This document shows positions 25,001 to 32,351 of a DNA stretch of 52,756 bases, in pieces. A program made the position numbers and the translations under genes. Numbering within the stretch: position 1 is the stretch's first letter; every line of letters starts with the position of its first letter. The notes beneath the pieces are model-generated. The model did no database searches and was not told where the DNA came from. It saw nothing but the letters and a program-made list of their open reading frames with translations. The DNA is taken from positions 1 to 52,756 of the forward strand of contig JAIQEX010000032.1 of assembly GCA_020073615.1 (NCBI GenBank). Direction: 5' to 3'. The DNA comes from Terriglobia bacterium. GTDB taxonomy: Bacteria; Acidobacteriota; Terriglobia; Bryobacterales; Bryobacteraceae.

Positions 25001-26534
25001 CGGTCCCCTGTCGCGCACCGAGGCCTTACAGGGCACGGTCGAGCTCAGCAAGCTGGAGGCCCACTCCGTGGTCGCGGCCAAGAGTGCCCAGCCGCGCGTG
25101 AAGATGGAACTGCACAACGCCGGACCGGTCGTGGTTTCGCTCGATCGCTCGGTGGTAACCATTCAGAGTGCCCGCATTACCGGGCCGTCCACCAACCTTA
25201 CGCTCAGCGGCACGGCTTCGCTCGGCGATCCGCAGAAACTGAACCTGCGCGCCGAAGGCAACGTCCAGCTGGACGTTCTCGAAGCGATCGACCCGGATAT
25301 CTTCTCGGCCGGCAACGTCGTGTTGAACGCCGCCATCACCGGCACCACGGCCAAGCCCGCCATCAACGGGCGGCTGCAGCTCCAGAACGCATCGTTCAAC
25401 ATGCTCGACGCTCCCAACGGATTGAGCAACGGCAACGGCACCATCACCTTCAACGGCACCGAAGCCGTAATCCAGAACCTCACCGGCGAAACCGGCGGCG
25501 GCAAGATCGCGCTGACGGGCTTCGCCAATTACGGCGGCCCGGAAATGCAGTTTCGCATCCAGGCAACCGCCGAGAAGGTAAGGGTGGAGTATCCGGCGAC
25601 GGTTTCCACCGAGGCCAGCGCGCAACTCACGTTTGCCGGCACCACCGCGCGCAGCCTCCTCTCGGGAACGGTCACCATTCTGGATGTTGCGCTCCACTCC
25701 CATTCCGATGTCGGCTCCATGCTGAATTCCGCAGCCACTCCGCCGTCCACCACCACCGCCACCACCGGGCTTCTCGCCGGCATGCGCTTCGTCGTGCGCA
25801 TCCAGACCGCGCCCAATATCCATTTCCGCACTACCCTCGCGGAGAATCTGCAAGCGGAAGCCCGCCTCACGCTGGTGGGCACCCTGGACCAGCCGGGCAT
25901 GGTGGGGCGCGCCTCCGTCACACAGGGCGAGGTGGTTTTCTTCGGCAACAAGTACACCGTCAATCAGGGCACGATTTCGTTCTTCGATCCGCGTAAGATC
26001 AACCCCGAGCTCAATGTCGATCTGGAAACCAAGGTGCAAGGCGTGGATGTTACTCTCCGCATCTCCGGGCCGATGGACCGCATGAAGCTCTCCTACAGTT
26101 CGGACCCGCCGATGCAATTCTCCGATCTGGCCACCTTGCTGGCTTCGGGCAAACTCACCACCACCGATCCGGTGCTGGCGGCGCGCCAGCCGACCGCGAC
26201 CCAGCAGAGCTTCGAGCAGACGGGCGCATCGGCGCTGCTCGGCCAGGCGGTCGGCAACCCCGTCTCGGGCCGGCTCCAGCGCCTGTTCGGCGTGAGCAAG
26301 CTCAAGATCGATCCGCAGATCACCGGCGCCTCCAGTACGCCCCAGGCGACGCTCACCCTGCAGCAGCAGATCACGCGCGAGCTGACCTTTACGTACATAC
26401 AGGACATCACCCAGAGCAATCCGCAGATCATTCGCATCGAGTGGGCCATCAACCCGCGTTGGAGCGCCATCGCCGCGCGCGATCTGAACGGTTCGCTCGA
26501 TCTGGATTTCTTCTACAAGAGGCGCTTCCGCTAA
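22029..26534 (+). CDS. tamB: TamB-family translocation and assembly module protein
   Basis: The very long 1501-residue protein has an N-terminal anchor (LALIVGGSLTGLLVVLLAVGIVIV). An AsmA-like head follows (VETGTGGRAEIGSFAFDWRHLRADV, cut by 150). After it come many hydrophobic beta-strand repeats of the bridge type, with recurring LAGVVELAADG and VTAT-rich phrases. The C-terminal DUF490 domain contains GEVVFFGNKYTVNQGTISFFDPRKINPELN and DLATLLASGKL. TamB proteins span the periplasm and help move lipids and barrels to the outer membrane. Its ATG overlaps the upstream SurA-like stop, so the three genes form one operon. The internal repeats suggest recombination-driven length changes. Confidence 0.88.
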   Translation: MTRARRLALIVGGSLTGLLVVLLAVGIVIVQTDWFRNLVRRKIVSAVETGTGGRAEIGSFAFDWRHLRADVRDFVVHGLEPAGAAPLFRARLVEVDLKLTSPFKGAVDIAYLLADTPQANVIVYPDGHTNVPSPKVTTTGNKSGLETIVDLAIGRFDLRNGSFTFAGRQSDLSASGGNLRAQIAYNPLHPSYRGEIDISPLHLKSAGNAPLDVDVRLPLVLEKDKITLADARLNTPLSQVVVSGSMEHLIAPRAVAHIVARVALEEANRAAGLGLVLDAAHGPRILNADITASMDENRIEFGSLRLGALGGSFTGSAVIEHMEQFRVTGNVSGFDIAQTARVFMPTALGYDGIVSGPVAAEGNLKNGSSLVAHAGLVIAPAPRGMPVSGRLNADYNGAAGTVALSRSYVALPNSRIDLSGTLGQRIDVRLVSRNLNDFRPVAAIPVVLNGGVATVNATVSGSLSAPQIAAQVAVTNFSAEGRQFTRFAADVNASRTGASVANGALTHGALLAQFSATVGLRNWKPENDEPLHLDATIRNADVRDVLALAGQADPPVTGALAAAAHVDGTIGDPRGNADFTVVNGTAEGERFDSLTAHVIMTQGSIAIPTLALVAGPARLDANAAYQHARGTLERGTLQAHVTSNQIQLAQFQSLAKSRPGLRGMLSLNADAAAAVDPSAGFRLTSLHANAAAHGLQMEGKSLGDFTAAASSAGSTVEYDVNSNFAGSTIRVNGQSLLTGDHRTTATAAIASLPIDQVLALAGRGDLPLKGMLAANAQVSGTLQDPRAGATFTITKGSAYQEPFDRLQATVNYSSQSIDVPQFRLEDGPSNIELTASFTHPPNDLENGQVRFHVRSNPLQLTRFHTAQQFKPGLAGVVELAADGAATLRANAAPLVSTLTANLSAKSLTVNKKPVGDVTATAQTQGREVTFHLTSDFARANIKGDGRLELGGDYPLTAQLNFTNLTYSGLSNWIGGAQPGLEASLEGRASVSGPLSRTEALQGTVELSKLEAHSVVAAKSAQPRVKMELHNAGPVVVSLDRSVVTIQSARITGPSTNLTLSGTASLGDPQKLNLRAEGNVQLDVLEAIDPDIFSAGNVVLNAAITGTTAKPAINGRLQLQNASFNMLDAPNGLSNGNGTITFNGTEAVIQNLTGETGGGKIALTGFANYGGPEMQFRIQATAEKVRVEYPATVSTEASAQLTFAGTTARSLLSGTVTILDVALHSHSDVGSMLNSAATPPSTTTATTGLLAGMRFVVRIQTAPNIHFRTTLAENLQAEARLTLVGTLDQPGMVGRASVTQGEVVFFGNKYTVNQGTISFFDPRKINPELNVDLETKVQGVDVTLRISGPMDRMKLSYSSDPPMQFSDLATLLASGKLTTTDPVLAARQPTATQQSFEQTGASALLGQAVGNPVSGRLQRLFGVSKLKIDPQITGASSTPQATLTLQQQITRELTFTYIQDITQSNPQIIRIEWAINPRWSAIAARDLNGSLDLDFFYKRRFR

Positions 26535-26540
26535 GCGGGC

Positions 26541-27176
26541 TCAGCGCTTCAACAGCTCGGGAAACTGGCGGCGAAGTTGCGCCAGCTTCGGCAGGTCGTT
26601 GTAGACCACGTAGGGGTTTTCGGGATTGCGCTCGATAAAATGCTGGTGGTGCTCTTCGGCGGCGTAGAAGCCGGTGAGCGGTGTGAGCTGCGTCACGATG
26701 GGGCGCGAAAAGGCCCGGGCGCCGTTCAGTTGTTGGATGTACGCTTCCGCCACGCGCTGCTGCTCTTCCGACGAATAGAAGATCGCGGATCGATACTGCG
26801 TGCCCTCGTCGGGCCCCTGCCGGTTGAGCTCGGTGGGGTCGTGCGCCACCGCAAAGTAGACCTGCAGCAGCTTGCCATACGAAATCTGCGACGGGTCGTA
26901 TGTGATCTCCACCGATTCGGCGTGTCCCGTGCGGCCCGTTTCGACCAGCTCATAACGGGCGGTAGACTTGTTGCCTCCGGCATAGCCCGCCACCACCGAG
27001 GAGACGCCCTTGAGGTGTTCGAAGACGGCCTCGACTCCCCAGAAACAGCCGCCGGCCAGCACCGCGGACGCTTTATGTTTGCCGGCGGCAGCGGGAATAT
27101 CGACCGCTGGCGGAGGCAACTCGGCGGCGCTCAAGACCAGCGCGGCCAGCGGAATCACAGGCAGTATCCATTTCAT
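26541..27176 (-). CDS. msrA: peptide methionine-(S)-sulfoxide reductase, exported
   Basis: MsrA reduces methionine-S-sulfoxide in proteins. The 211-residue product has the catalytic C44 in [13 protein letters not shown] and the signatures [20 protein letters not shown] and [23 protein letters not shown] lies near the C-terminus. An N-terminal hydrophobic segment ([15 protein letters not shown]) predicts a secreted or membrane-tethered enzyme. The ATG overlaps the stop of the upstream GAF-type enzyme (ATGA). The pair makes a repair operon with one cytoplasmic and one exported reductase. Confidence 0.92.
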   Translation of the reverse strand: MKWILPVIPLAALVLSAAELPPPAVDIPAAAGKHKASAVLAGGCFWGVEAVFEHLKGVSSVVAGYAGGNKSTARYELVETGRTGHAESVEITYDPSQISYGKLLQVYFAVAHDPTELNRQGPDEGTQYRSAIFYSSEEQQRVAEAYIQQLNGARAFSRPIVTQLTPLTGFYAAEEHHQHFIERNPENPYVVYNDLPKLAQLRRQFPELLKR

Positions 27177-27673
27177 TTCGGTCTCCTCTCCATGGCGCGG
27201 ACATAAATCGCGGCCACACCCTCACATCCCGCCCGGTCGGCTAGATCGAATCGTCCGAGCGAGGGACTATCCAAATCGAGCACCCCCAGGAGCACGCCGT
27301 CCTTCACCAGAGGTACAACCAGCTCCGCGCGCGAGGAGGAATCGCAGGCAATGTGGCCGGCAAAGGCCGCGACGTCGGCAACCACCACCGTCTGCCGCAA
27401 CTGCGCCGCCGTGCCGCACACGCCTTTACCCAGCGGAATGCGCACGCAGGCAGGCTTGCCCTGGAACGGTCCCAGCACCAGCTCGCCATCCCGCAAGAAG
27501 TAGAATCCGGCCCAATTCACATCCGGCAAAGCATGGTACAGCAGGGCGGCGGTGTTGGCGGCGTTGGCAACCGGGTCCTGCTCTCCTTCCAGCAGGCTGG
27601 CCAGTTGGGCGCACAACTCCTGGTAGAGTTCCTGCTTGCCGGCGCCGGTTGGAGCCACGAAAGGATGGGTCAC
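27173..27673 (-). CDS. msrC: free methionine-(R)-sulfoxide reductase (GAF)
   Basis: The 166-residue GAF-domain protein matches fRMsr. The three cysteines C76, C86 and C110, in [18 protein letters not shown] and GHIACDSSS, keep the spacing of E. coli fRMsr (10 and 24 residues). It reduces free Met-R-sulfoxide in the cytoplasm with thioredoxin. I set the start at GTG 27673 behind GGAGCAATC, since upstream codons look non-coding and the family is about 165 residues long. The open frame extends 120 bases further upstream. It is coupled to msrA through an ATGA overlap, which supports the assignment. Confidence 0.85.
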   Translation of the reverse strand: MTHPFVAPTGAGKQELYQELCAQLASLLEGEQDPVANAANTAALLYHALPDVNWAGFYFLRDGELVLGPFQGKPACVRIPLGKGVCGTAAQLRQTVVVADVAAFAGHIACDSSSRAELVVPLVKDGVLLGVLDLDSPSLGRFDLADRAGCEGVAAIYVRAMERRPK

Positions 27674-27874
27674 GATTGCTCCTTCTATCGTATCAATTGA
27701 AGGGGCCGCGCTTCCGGCATTATGGGGCTTGCGCCTCGACTTCGGGGCCGCGGGGATCGCCGCCCACCACCGATTCGCGAGCCGCGCTTTCAACAGCGAA
27801 ACTTATAAATAATTAAAAAACTCCCCGGATCTAGAATGTGTCACGAGCTCCATTCTGAGCTCCCGGAGAAACGG

Positions 27875-28027
27875 ATGGCATATCCTTCGAAAAAAAATCG
27901 CGGCCGGGTCGCCGCGTTCCTTTTGCTCATTGTGGGGATCGCGGTAGCGCCAATCGACCATGCGATCGGCGTCCATATCGTTGTCGTCAGCCTGATCATT
28001 ATCGAGCACCAATTGCTGAACCGGTAG
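27875..28027 (+). CDS. 50-residue single-helix membrane protein
   Basis: The short product has a basic start (MAYPSKKNRGRVAA) followed by a hydrophobic helix FLLLIVGIAVAPI and a second weak one VVVSLIIIEHQLL. GGAGAAACGG precedes the ATG at good spacing. A GAGCTC inverted repeat (27846-27861) lies just upstream, and the AT-rich stretch at 27803-27830 could be the promoter. Such tiny membrane proteins are often regulators of larger membrane complexes, but nothing nearby names a partner. A longer frame starts 39 bases upstream. Confidence 0.45.
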   Translation: MAYPSKKNRGRVAAFLLLIVGIAVAPIDHAIGVHIVVVSLIIIEHQLLNR

Positions 28028-28061
28028 GCGCTGGCGGCGATGCCGCCGGACTTAGCGGCAG

Positions 28062-29252
28062 TTACTCTTCCGGCTGGCGAAGACACCCCGGCAGCTTGAG
28101 GCCCTTGGGCTTCTTTAGCTGGTCCCAGTACCGCGCCACGCAGTTAAACACCGACGGCGGCAAGTCCGATGGGCGGTCCGCCAGAAGGTATAGATAGTGC
28201 CCCAGCGGGCACTGAATTCCGTTCTTGCGCAGAATCTCGTGGACCTGGATGTTTCCCGTAAAGCCCAGTGCGGTAACGATGGCGCCGGCCGACACCTTTT
28301 CTCCCGCGACACGAATATACTCCTCCAACCAGCAGCAGACCAGGGCGGCCAGCTTGGTAAGGTTGGCGCGCGGGTCGCTGGCGCTGACAAAGGCGTTAAT
28401 CGTTCTCTTCCCATCCGGGCTATGAGCCTGATCGTTGCGGAGCCCGGCAAGCGCCTTCTGAACATCGTCCCCGATGTCGACCTTTTCGGCGGCCTCTTTC
28501 AATGCGCACAGGAAAGTCCGAACCGCGGCGGCCAAGCCCGGGTCGTCGTCACGCCCGTCAAAGTCGGCGAAAATCGACCGGAGGGCGATCGACTCCATGT
28601 GATAACCGTAATACATCGTGAGCCCCGAATCGAGAAGAGGCTTCATCGAGCGGCTGTCGCCGCGCATGGCCGCCGCGAACTGCTGTTGCAGTTCTTCCGC
28701 GTCAAATTCGATCCGGCTGTTCCCGGCGGCGGTCTTCACCTGTTCGCGGTAGCGACGCATCAGCGTTACAAAGACGTCCTTGTCGTCCGGGCCCTTCAGT
28801 TGGTCGATCTGCGTCCGAAAATACTCGAAAGAGGGTTGCGCGACCACCGACAGCGGCACGCGCCGCTCCATGGCACACAACAGGCTATAAGCGAATACTG
28901 CGACGTAATTGTCTCGCATATCCTTGTGCACGCCCGTGCCTATCGCCCATGCAAATGGCCATCTCACGCCATGCTGGCGCGCCGCCAGAGGTAGAGCGTG
29001 CAGGAGCCCATAGGGATTGAACACTTCGGAATCGTAGGGCGCCGTCCCGTCCTTCGAAAAATCGACGTCGATCAGGAGCAGGTCGAACTCCGGAACGCGA
29101 TCCTCCAAATACCACCGCAGGTGCTGGGTCCAACGCGTCAAACGATCGGTAGGGCCGGCCCCGGCAGTAATGCAGGCCACCGGATCGATATAGCGTATGT
29201 GGTCATATCGCTTGACTTGATCGTCTATGATCAGAATTCGCAGGTTTCGCAT
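28062..29252 (-). CDS. receiver-like protein with helical C-terminus, partner of the kinase-like protein
   Basis: The 396-residue protein begins like a response-regulator receiver: RILIIDDQ with the acidic pair at D10-D11, and LLLIDVDF with candidate phospho-acceptor D62 (or D64). GLLHALPLA and FAWAIGTGVHKD follow. The rest of the receiver is altered by a loop insertion, and no DNA-binding or other known output domain follows, only an alpha-helical C-terminal region (residues 130-396). It lies six bases after the kinase-like gene and is probably co-transcribed with it. Transcriptional activation is unlikely without a DNA-binding domain. The output may be protein-protein contact or an unknown activity. 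Confidence 0.55.
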   Translation of the reverse strand: MRNLRILIIDDQVKRYDHIRYIDPVACITAGAGPTDRLTRWTQHLRWYLEDRVPEFDLLLIDVDFSKDGTAPYDSEVFNPYGLLHALPLAARQHGVRWPFAWAIGTGVHKDMRDNYVAVFAYSLLCAMERRVPLSVVAQPSFEYFRTQIDQLKGPDDKDVFVTLMRRYREQVKTAAGNSRIEFDAEELQQQFAAAMRGDSRSMKPLLDSGLTMYYGYHMESIALRSIFADFDGRDDDPGLAAAVRTFLCALKEAAEKVDIGDDVQKALAGLRNDQAHSPDGKRTINAFVSASDPRANLTKLAALVCCWLEEYIRVAGEKVSAGAIVTALGFTGNIQVHEILRKNGIQCPLGHYLYLLADRPSDLPPSVFNCVARYWDQLKKPKGLKLPGCLRQPEE

Positions 29253-29258
29253 TGCGGT

Positions 29259-31568
29259 CTAACTCCGGAACTTCAGCCTGGCTGGAAAGTACTCGTAGGT
29301 TGAGCGGACCCACCGGACCCCCTGGCTTGTGCCGAGCGGATAGGCGTGGAAATCCGGTGTTGTGATCTCGACGGCACGGTTGAACAGCAGGTTTCTCACA
29401 CGCTCCAGGAGCTCGGGACGGGGCAGTTTCTCTCCGTAAATGGGATTCCACAGAGTCACCTGGACGCTGTCACGTTTCACTTCAATTTCGTAGTCGAGGT
29501 GCAGAGCGCCGTTCTGGCTGAAATGTTCGTATTCGGTGTCGTCGCGGATGATGCCTTTGACGGCGTTGCGCACCAACTCCACCAGGGTTGCGAGCATCGC
29601 TCGCGGGCCCTCCTCGCGATTCGGGTCAAAGGGCGGCATCAAGCCGGCGGCGCTCATCCGGGGCAGGTCTCTGGCATCGATCTCTTCCAGCACCGCGGGC
29701 TCTTTCAGGGACACCCGCCGCACCATGAAGGAGCGGCCACGAAGCCGCATTTCGGAAACATAGCCCGCTACGGCCTCCCTCAGAGCCTGGTGGCACCGGG
29801 CCGCAATTTCCTGAAAATCCGCGGCCGACAGGTTTCGCGGCCAATCCGGCAACCTCGCCTTCTCCGCCCAGTCCGCCGAGACGAAGCCTCCGGCGGCCTT
29901 CTGGAGATCCGCGAGCAGGCGAGCCGTCCCGTACAGGCCCTGAACATTGTTCGACGCTTCCGCAGCCAAGTCCTGCAACGTTGCCTCACCCCTGTCTTCC
30001 GCCTCGCGAAGCAACATCTGCATTCCGCTGCTCAGTTCCCACACCCGATTGTAGAGGTCGTGGACGAAGAAATACGATACCCGGTCCAGCGCCCGTTCTT
30101 CTTCCAGCAAATTGTGCATCGTCGGCCATTGCGCGGACGATACCAGGGTACGCACCAACAGAATCTGTTGGCTCAGGTCCATCCCGTCAACCGGCCGGAA
30201 TGTGCCGATGAAGTACGCCACCCGCCTGGGAGTGCGGCTCCCGGACTGCAGCGATTTGCTCCAAGGGCTGAACTGAAACGCCACGATATAGCGCGGCTTC
30301 GGGTCCATCCACCGCTGAAACAACGCCAATTGGCAGTTGAGCGGACCCTCGCTCTCCAATTCCGCCGGAGTGCGCGAGCGCGAGAACTCCTGGCAGAAAT
30401 TGCGCAATTTGCCGATCGATGCGCTTCCTTCCAGCAGGGGGTGTAATGCATCCAGGGCTCTATCTCCGCGGTTCGCGCACTGGCGCTTCAGCCACACCCA
30501 GAACGGATTGTCCATCAGGGGGCTCAGTACGGCGTGCTGTTCCGGATCATATCCCTGCATTCCGAGGAGATCCCGCACCCAAACGGCCATGCGCTTCGCC
30601 AGTCCGGTTTCCGCCGGCAAGAGGCCCAGCCCGGTGAAGACGTCCTGAGAGAGTTCGGACCGGCCGGAGTAGTTCTGATGAACCAGCTGGCCGCCGACGA
30701 AAACAGGTTGCAGGCTTGTGCTCAGGTACTCGAGTAGGAGAAAGCTGATCTCGCCATCGGGAACCCAGAGCACGGCGTTCTCGCGCGCGATTCGGGTGAT
30801 ATCCTTACGCTCGCGGTTCATGAACTCCAAGAAGCTCGTCCGCCGGTTCACACGGGCCCGGTTCAGGCTAACGAAGTGGGCCGACATTACGGCTGCTGCA
30901 AGGTGATCGGCCAAGGCCTCATAGATTCGGAAAGGGGAACTGGAAGAAGAAGAATAGCCGGGGACCTGTTCCGCCATGCTCTTCAGGTGCTGGCTGAGAT
31001 CCTGCTGCGCACGATCCGGAAACTCCTCCGGCCGCCCGCCGCCGTCATACACCCAATCCCGCAGTTCGGCCAGAAGAGGCTGCCTGCGCTCGGAGTCCAC
31101 CTTTGGAAACAGGAAAGCCCTGCGGTTGATCTCCTCCCAGGCCTGCCCGAAACAGGAAGGCGCCATCCGTTGGCAATTGATCGTCTGCAGGGGCTGAATA
31201 ACGGGCAACCGGAGCGCACGCGAAGGCAGGTCGACCTCGAGGCGCGTAATCTGGGTGGTCCCGAATTTGTCCACCACTACCACGCCGCCTTGCAACCACC
31301 CAAGTTCCTTCAAGTGCCGCCGTACGGGCGCAGACCACAGATACGCCTCCAAAGGCACTTTCGAGGGATCGCTCTCCCCGAACAGCACGCTGAGAGCGGC
31401 GGTATGTGCGGCGATCTCGTCCCGAAGCTCGGGAGAGGTCAAATGCGAAGTTGGATACGTCCCGAGTCCGGGACTCCAATCGGACACGCCCAGCTTATGA
31501 ACGTTCCGAAGCAGTTCGGCGATCGGTTCCGAGACGTGAGCCTGGCCCATGAGAACGCTTTTCAGCAT
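29259..31568 (-). CDS. divergent histidine-kinase-like (GHKL) protein
   Basis: The 769-residue protein keeps parts of a histidine kinase at its end. FFVHDLYNRVWEL with H503 could be the H-box. LVELVRNAVKGI at about 661-673 is an N-box. YPLGTSQGVRWVRSTYEYF at about 740-762 looks like a G2-box. The G1 position reads LWNPIYGEKLP instead of DxGxG, so ATP binding may be altered. The first ~480 residues contain no known sensor domain I can name and no membrane segment, so it is probably soluble. A receiver-like gene follows six bases later. This is not a standard two-component kinase, and family assignment is inference from the motif remnants. Confidence 0.5.
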   Translation of the reverse strand: MLKSVLMGQAHVSEPIAELLRNVHKLGVSDWSPGLGTYPTSHLTSPELRDEIAAHTAALSVLFGESDPSKVPLEAYLWSAPVRRHLKELGWLQGGVVVVDKFGTTQITRLEVDLPSRALRLPVIQPLQTINCQRMAPSCFGQAWEEINRRAFLFPKVDSERRQPLLAELRDWVYDGGGRPEEFPDRAQQDLSQHLKSMAEQVPGYSSSSSSPFRIYEALADHLAAAVMSAHFVSLNRARVNRRTSFLEFMNRERKDITRIARENAVLWVPDGEISFLLLEYLSTSLQPVFVGGQLVHQNYSGRSELSQDVFTGLGLLPAETGLAKRMAVWVRDLLGMQGYDPEQHAVLSPLMDNPFWVWLKRQCANRGDRALDALHPLLEGSASIGKLRNFCQEFSRSRTPAELESEGPLNCQLALFQRWMDPKPRYIVAFQFSPWSKSLQSGSRTPRRVAYFIGTFRPVDGMDLSQQILLVRTLVSSAQWPTMHNLLEEERALDRVSYFFVHDLYNRVWELSSGMQMLLREAEDRGEATLQDLAAEASNNVQGLYGTARLLADLQKAAGGFVSADWAEKARLPDWPRNLSAADFQEIAARCHQALREAVAGYVSEMRLRGRSFMVRRVSLKEPAVLEEIDARDLPRMSAAGLMPPFDPNREEGPRAMLATLVELVRNAVKGIIRDDTEYEHFSQNGALHLDYEIEVKRDSVQVTLWNPIYGEKLPRPELLERVRNLLFNRAVEITTPDFHAYPLGTSQGVRWVRSTYEYFPARLKFRS

Positions 31569-31647
31569 ATGGATACGGCCATTTCAAAAGCAACCGGCAC
31601 GAAACACCATGGCTGCCCAGCTTCCCGTCCGGACGGCGGCGAGCCGC

Positions 31648-31914
31648 TCACAAGGGCGGCTCGGCGGCCGGGCGGGAAGACCGGACGGCATCCTCGCGGC
31701 CGTCCGGCGTCGCGCGGATCCGGTCCTGCCGCGCGAGTCTGTTGGCTTTGGCGACGTAGTCGCGGGTAGCGGGGATCGGAAACCAACGCACCTCCCATGA
31801 ATCCCGTTCCGAAAACTCCCAGGTGCGGCCGTTCCATTCGCCGATGACCAGGTAGACTCCGAGCTCGGCCCGGCTCTCATTCCACATTACCCGAAACGCT
31901 TCTCTATGCCTCAT
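31648..31914 (-). CDS. 88-residue protein, unknown, in the kinase-like gene run
   Basis: The small protein has an N-terminal half rich in Trp and aromatic residues (MRHREAFRVMWNESRAELGVYLVIGEWNGRTWEF, broken into short strands) and a disordered Arg/Pro-rich tail. AAGGG lies five bases before the ATG. It sits 79 bases upstream of the kinase-like gene on the same strand and 37 bases after the zinc-ribbon gene, so it is probably part of the same transcript. I recognise no family. A small beta-sheet protein is likely. Confidence 0.5.
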   Translation of the reverse strand: MRHREAFRVMWNESRAELGVYLVIGEWNGRTWEFSERDSWEVRWFPIPATRDYVAKANRLARQDRIRATPDGREDAVRSSRPAAEPPL

Positions 31915-31951
31915 AACACCCTTCCTTTCGCTTACCTGGCCAGCCCCACGG

Positions 31952-32173
31952 TCAGGCTGCCGGCTCCACCGGGAAGCGAAGTGCGTACAGGTCTGTCGGT
32001 TCCGAGCTGGGCTCGGTCCACTGGTGTTCAGGCCAAGGCGGGCCGAACACGGCTCCACAGTAACTGCAGATCAGCAATTGAATCTGACACCCCGTCTCAC
32101 CCTCCGTCAGCCGGCTCAGGGAGCGGGAACAAAAACAACAGGTGGCGTGGCAACGGACGTTCTGGCTTTCCAT
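31952..32173 (-). CDS. 73-residue zinc-ribbon-like protein
   Basis: The small protein carries two CxxC pairs, C12-x2-C15 in TCCFCSRSL and C36-x2-C39 in ICSYCGAVF, plus C8 and C29. This fits one rubredoxin-type zinc site. GGAGAG precedes the ATG at good spacing. It is the first gene of the minus-strand run that leads to the kinase-like and receiver-like genes. Its 5' end faces the disulfide reductase gene across a 178-base divergent spacer, which probably holds the promoters. A regulatory role for the run is plausible but unproven. Confidence 0.5.
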   Translation of the reverse strand: MESQNVRCHATCCFCSRSLSRLTEGETGCQIQLLICSYCGAVFGPPWPEHQWTEPSSEPTDLYALRFPVEPAA

Positions 32174-32351
32174 ATGTACTCTCCTTCGCGATGACCTACA
32201 GCCCATTGGAGCAGCTTCGATCCAACCAAGTTTTTCTAAGAATTCAGCCTGCTGTCCGGCACGCAACGTGCTCGGTTTTCGCCCTTACGCCCCCCGCTTC
32301 CACCGCTACAGTAGTATGGAAGGATCATCCGGGTAAGGAGGGGAAGGACCG

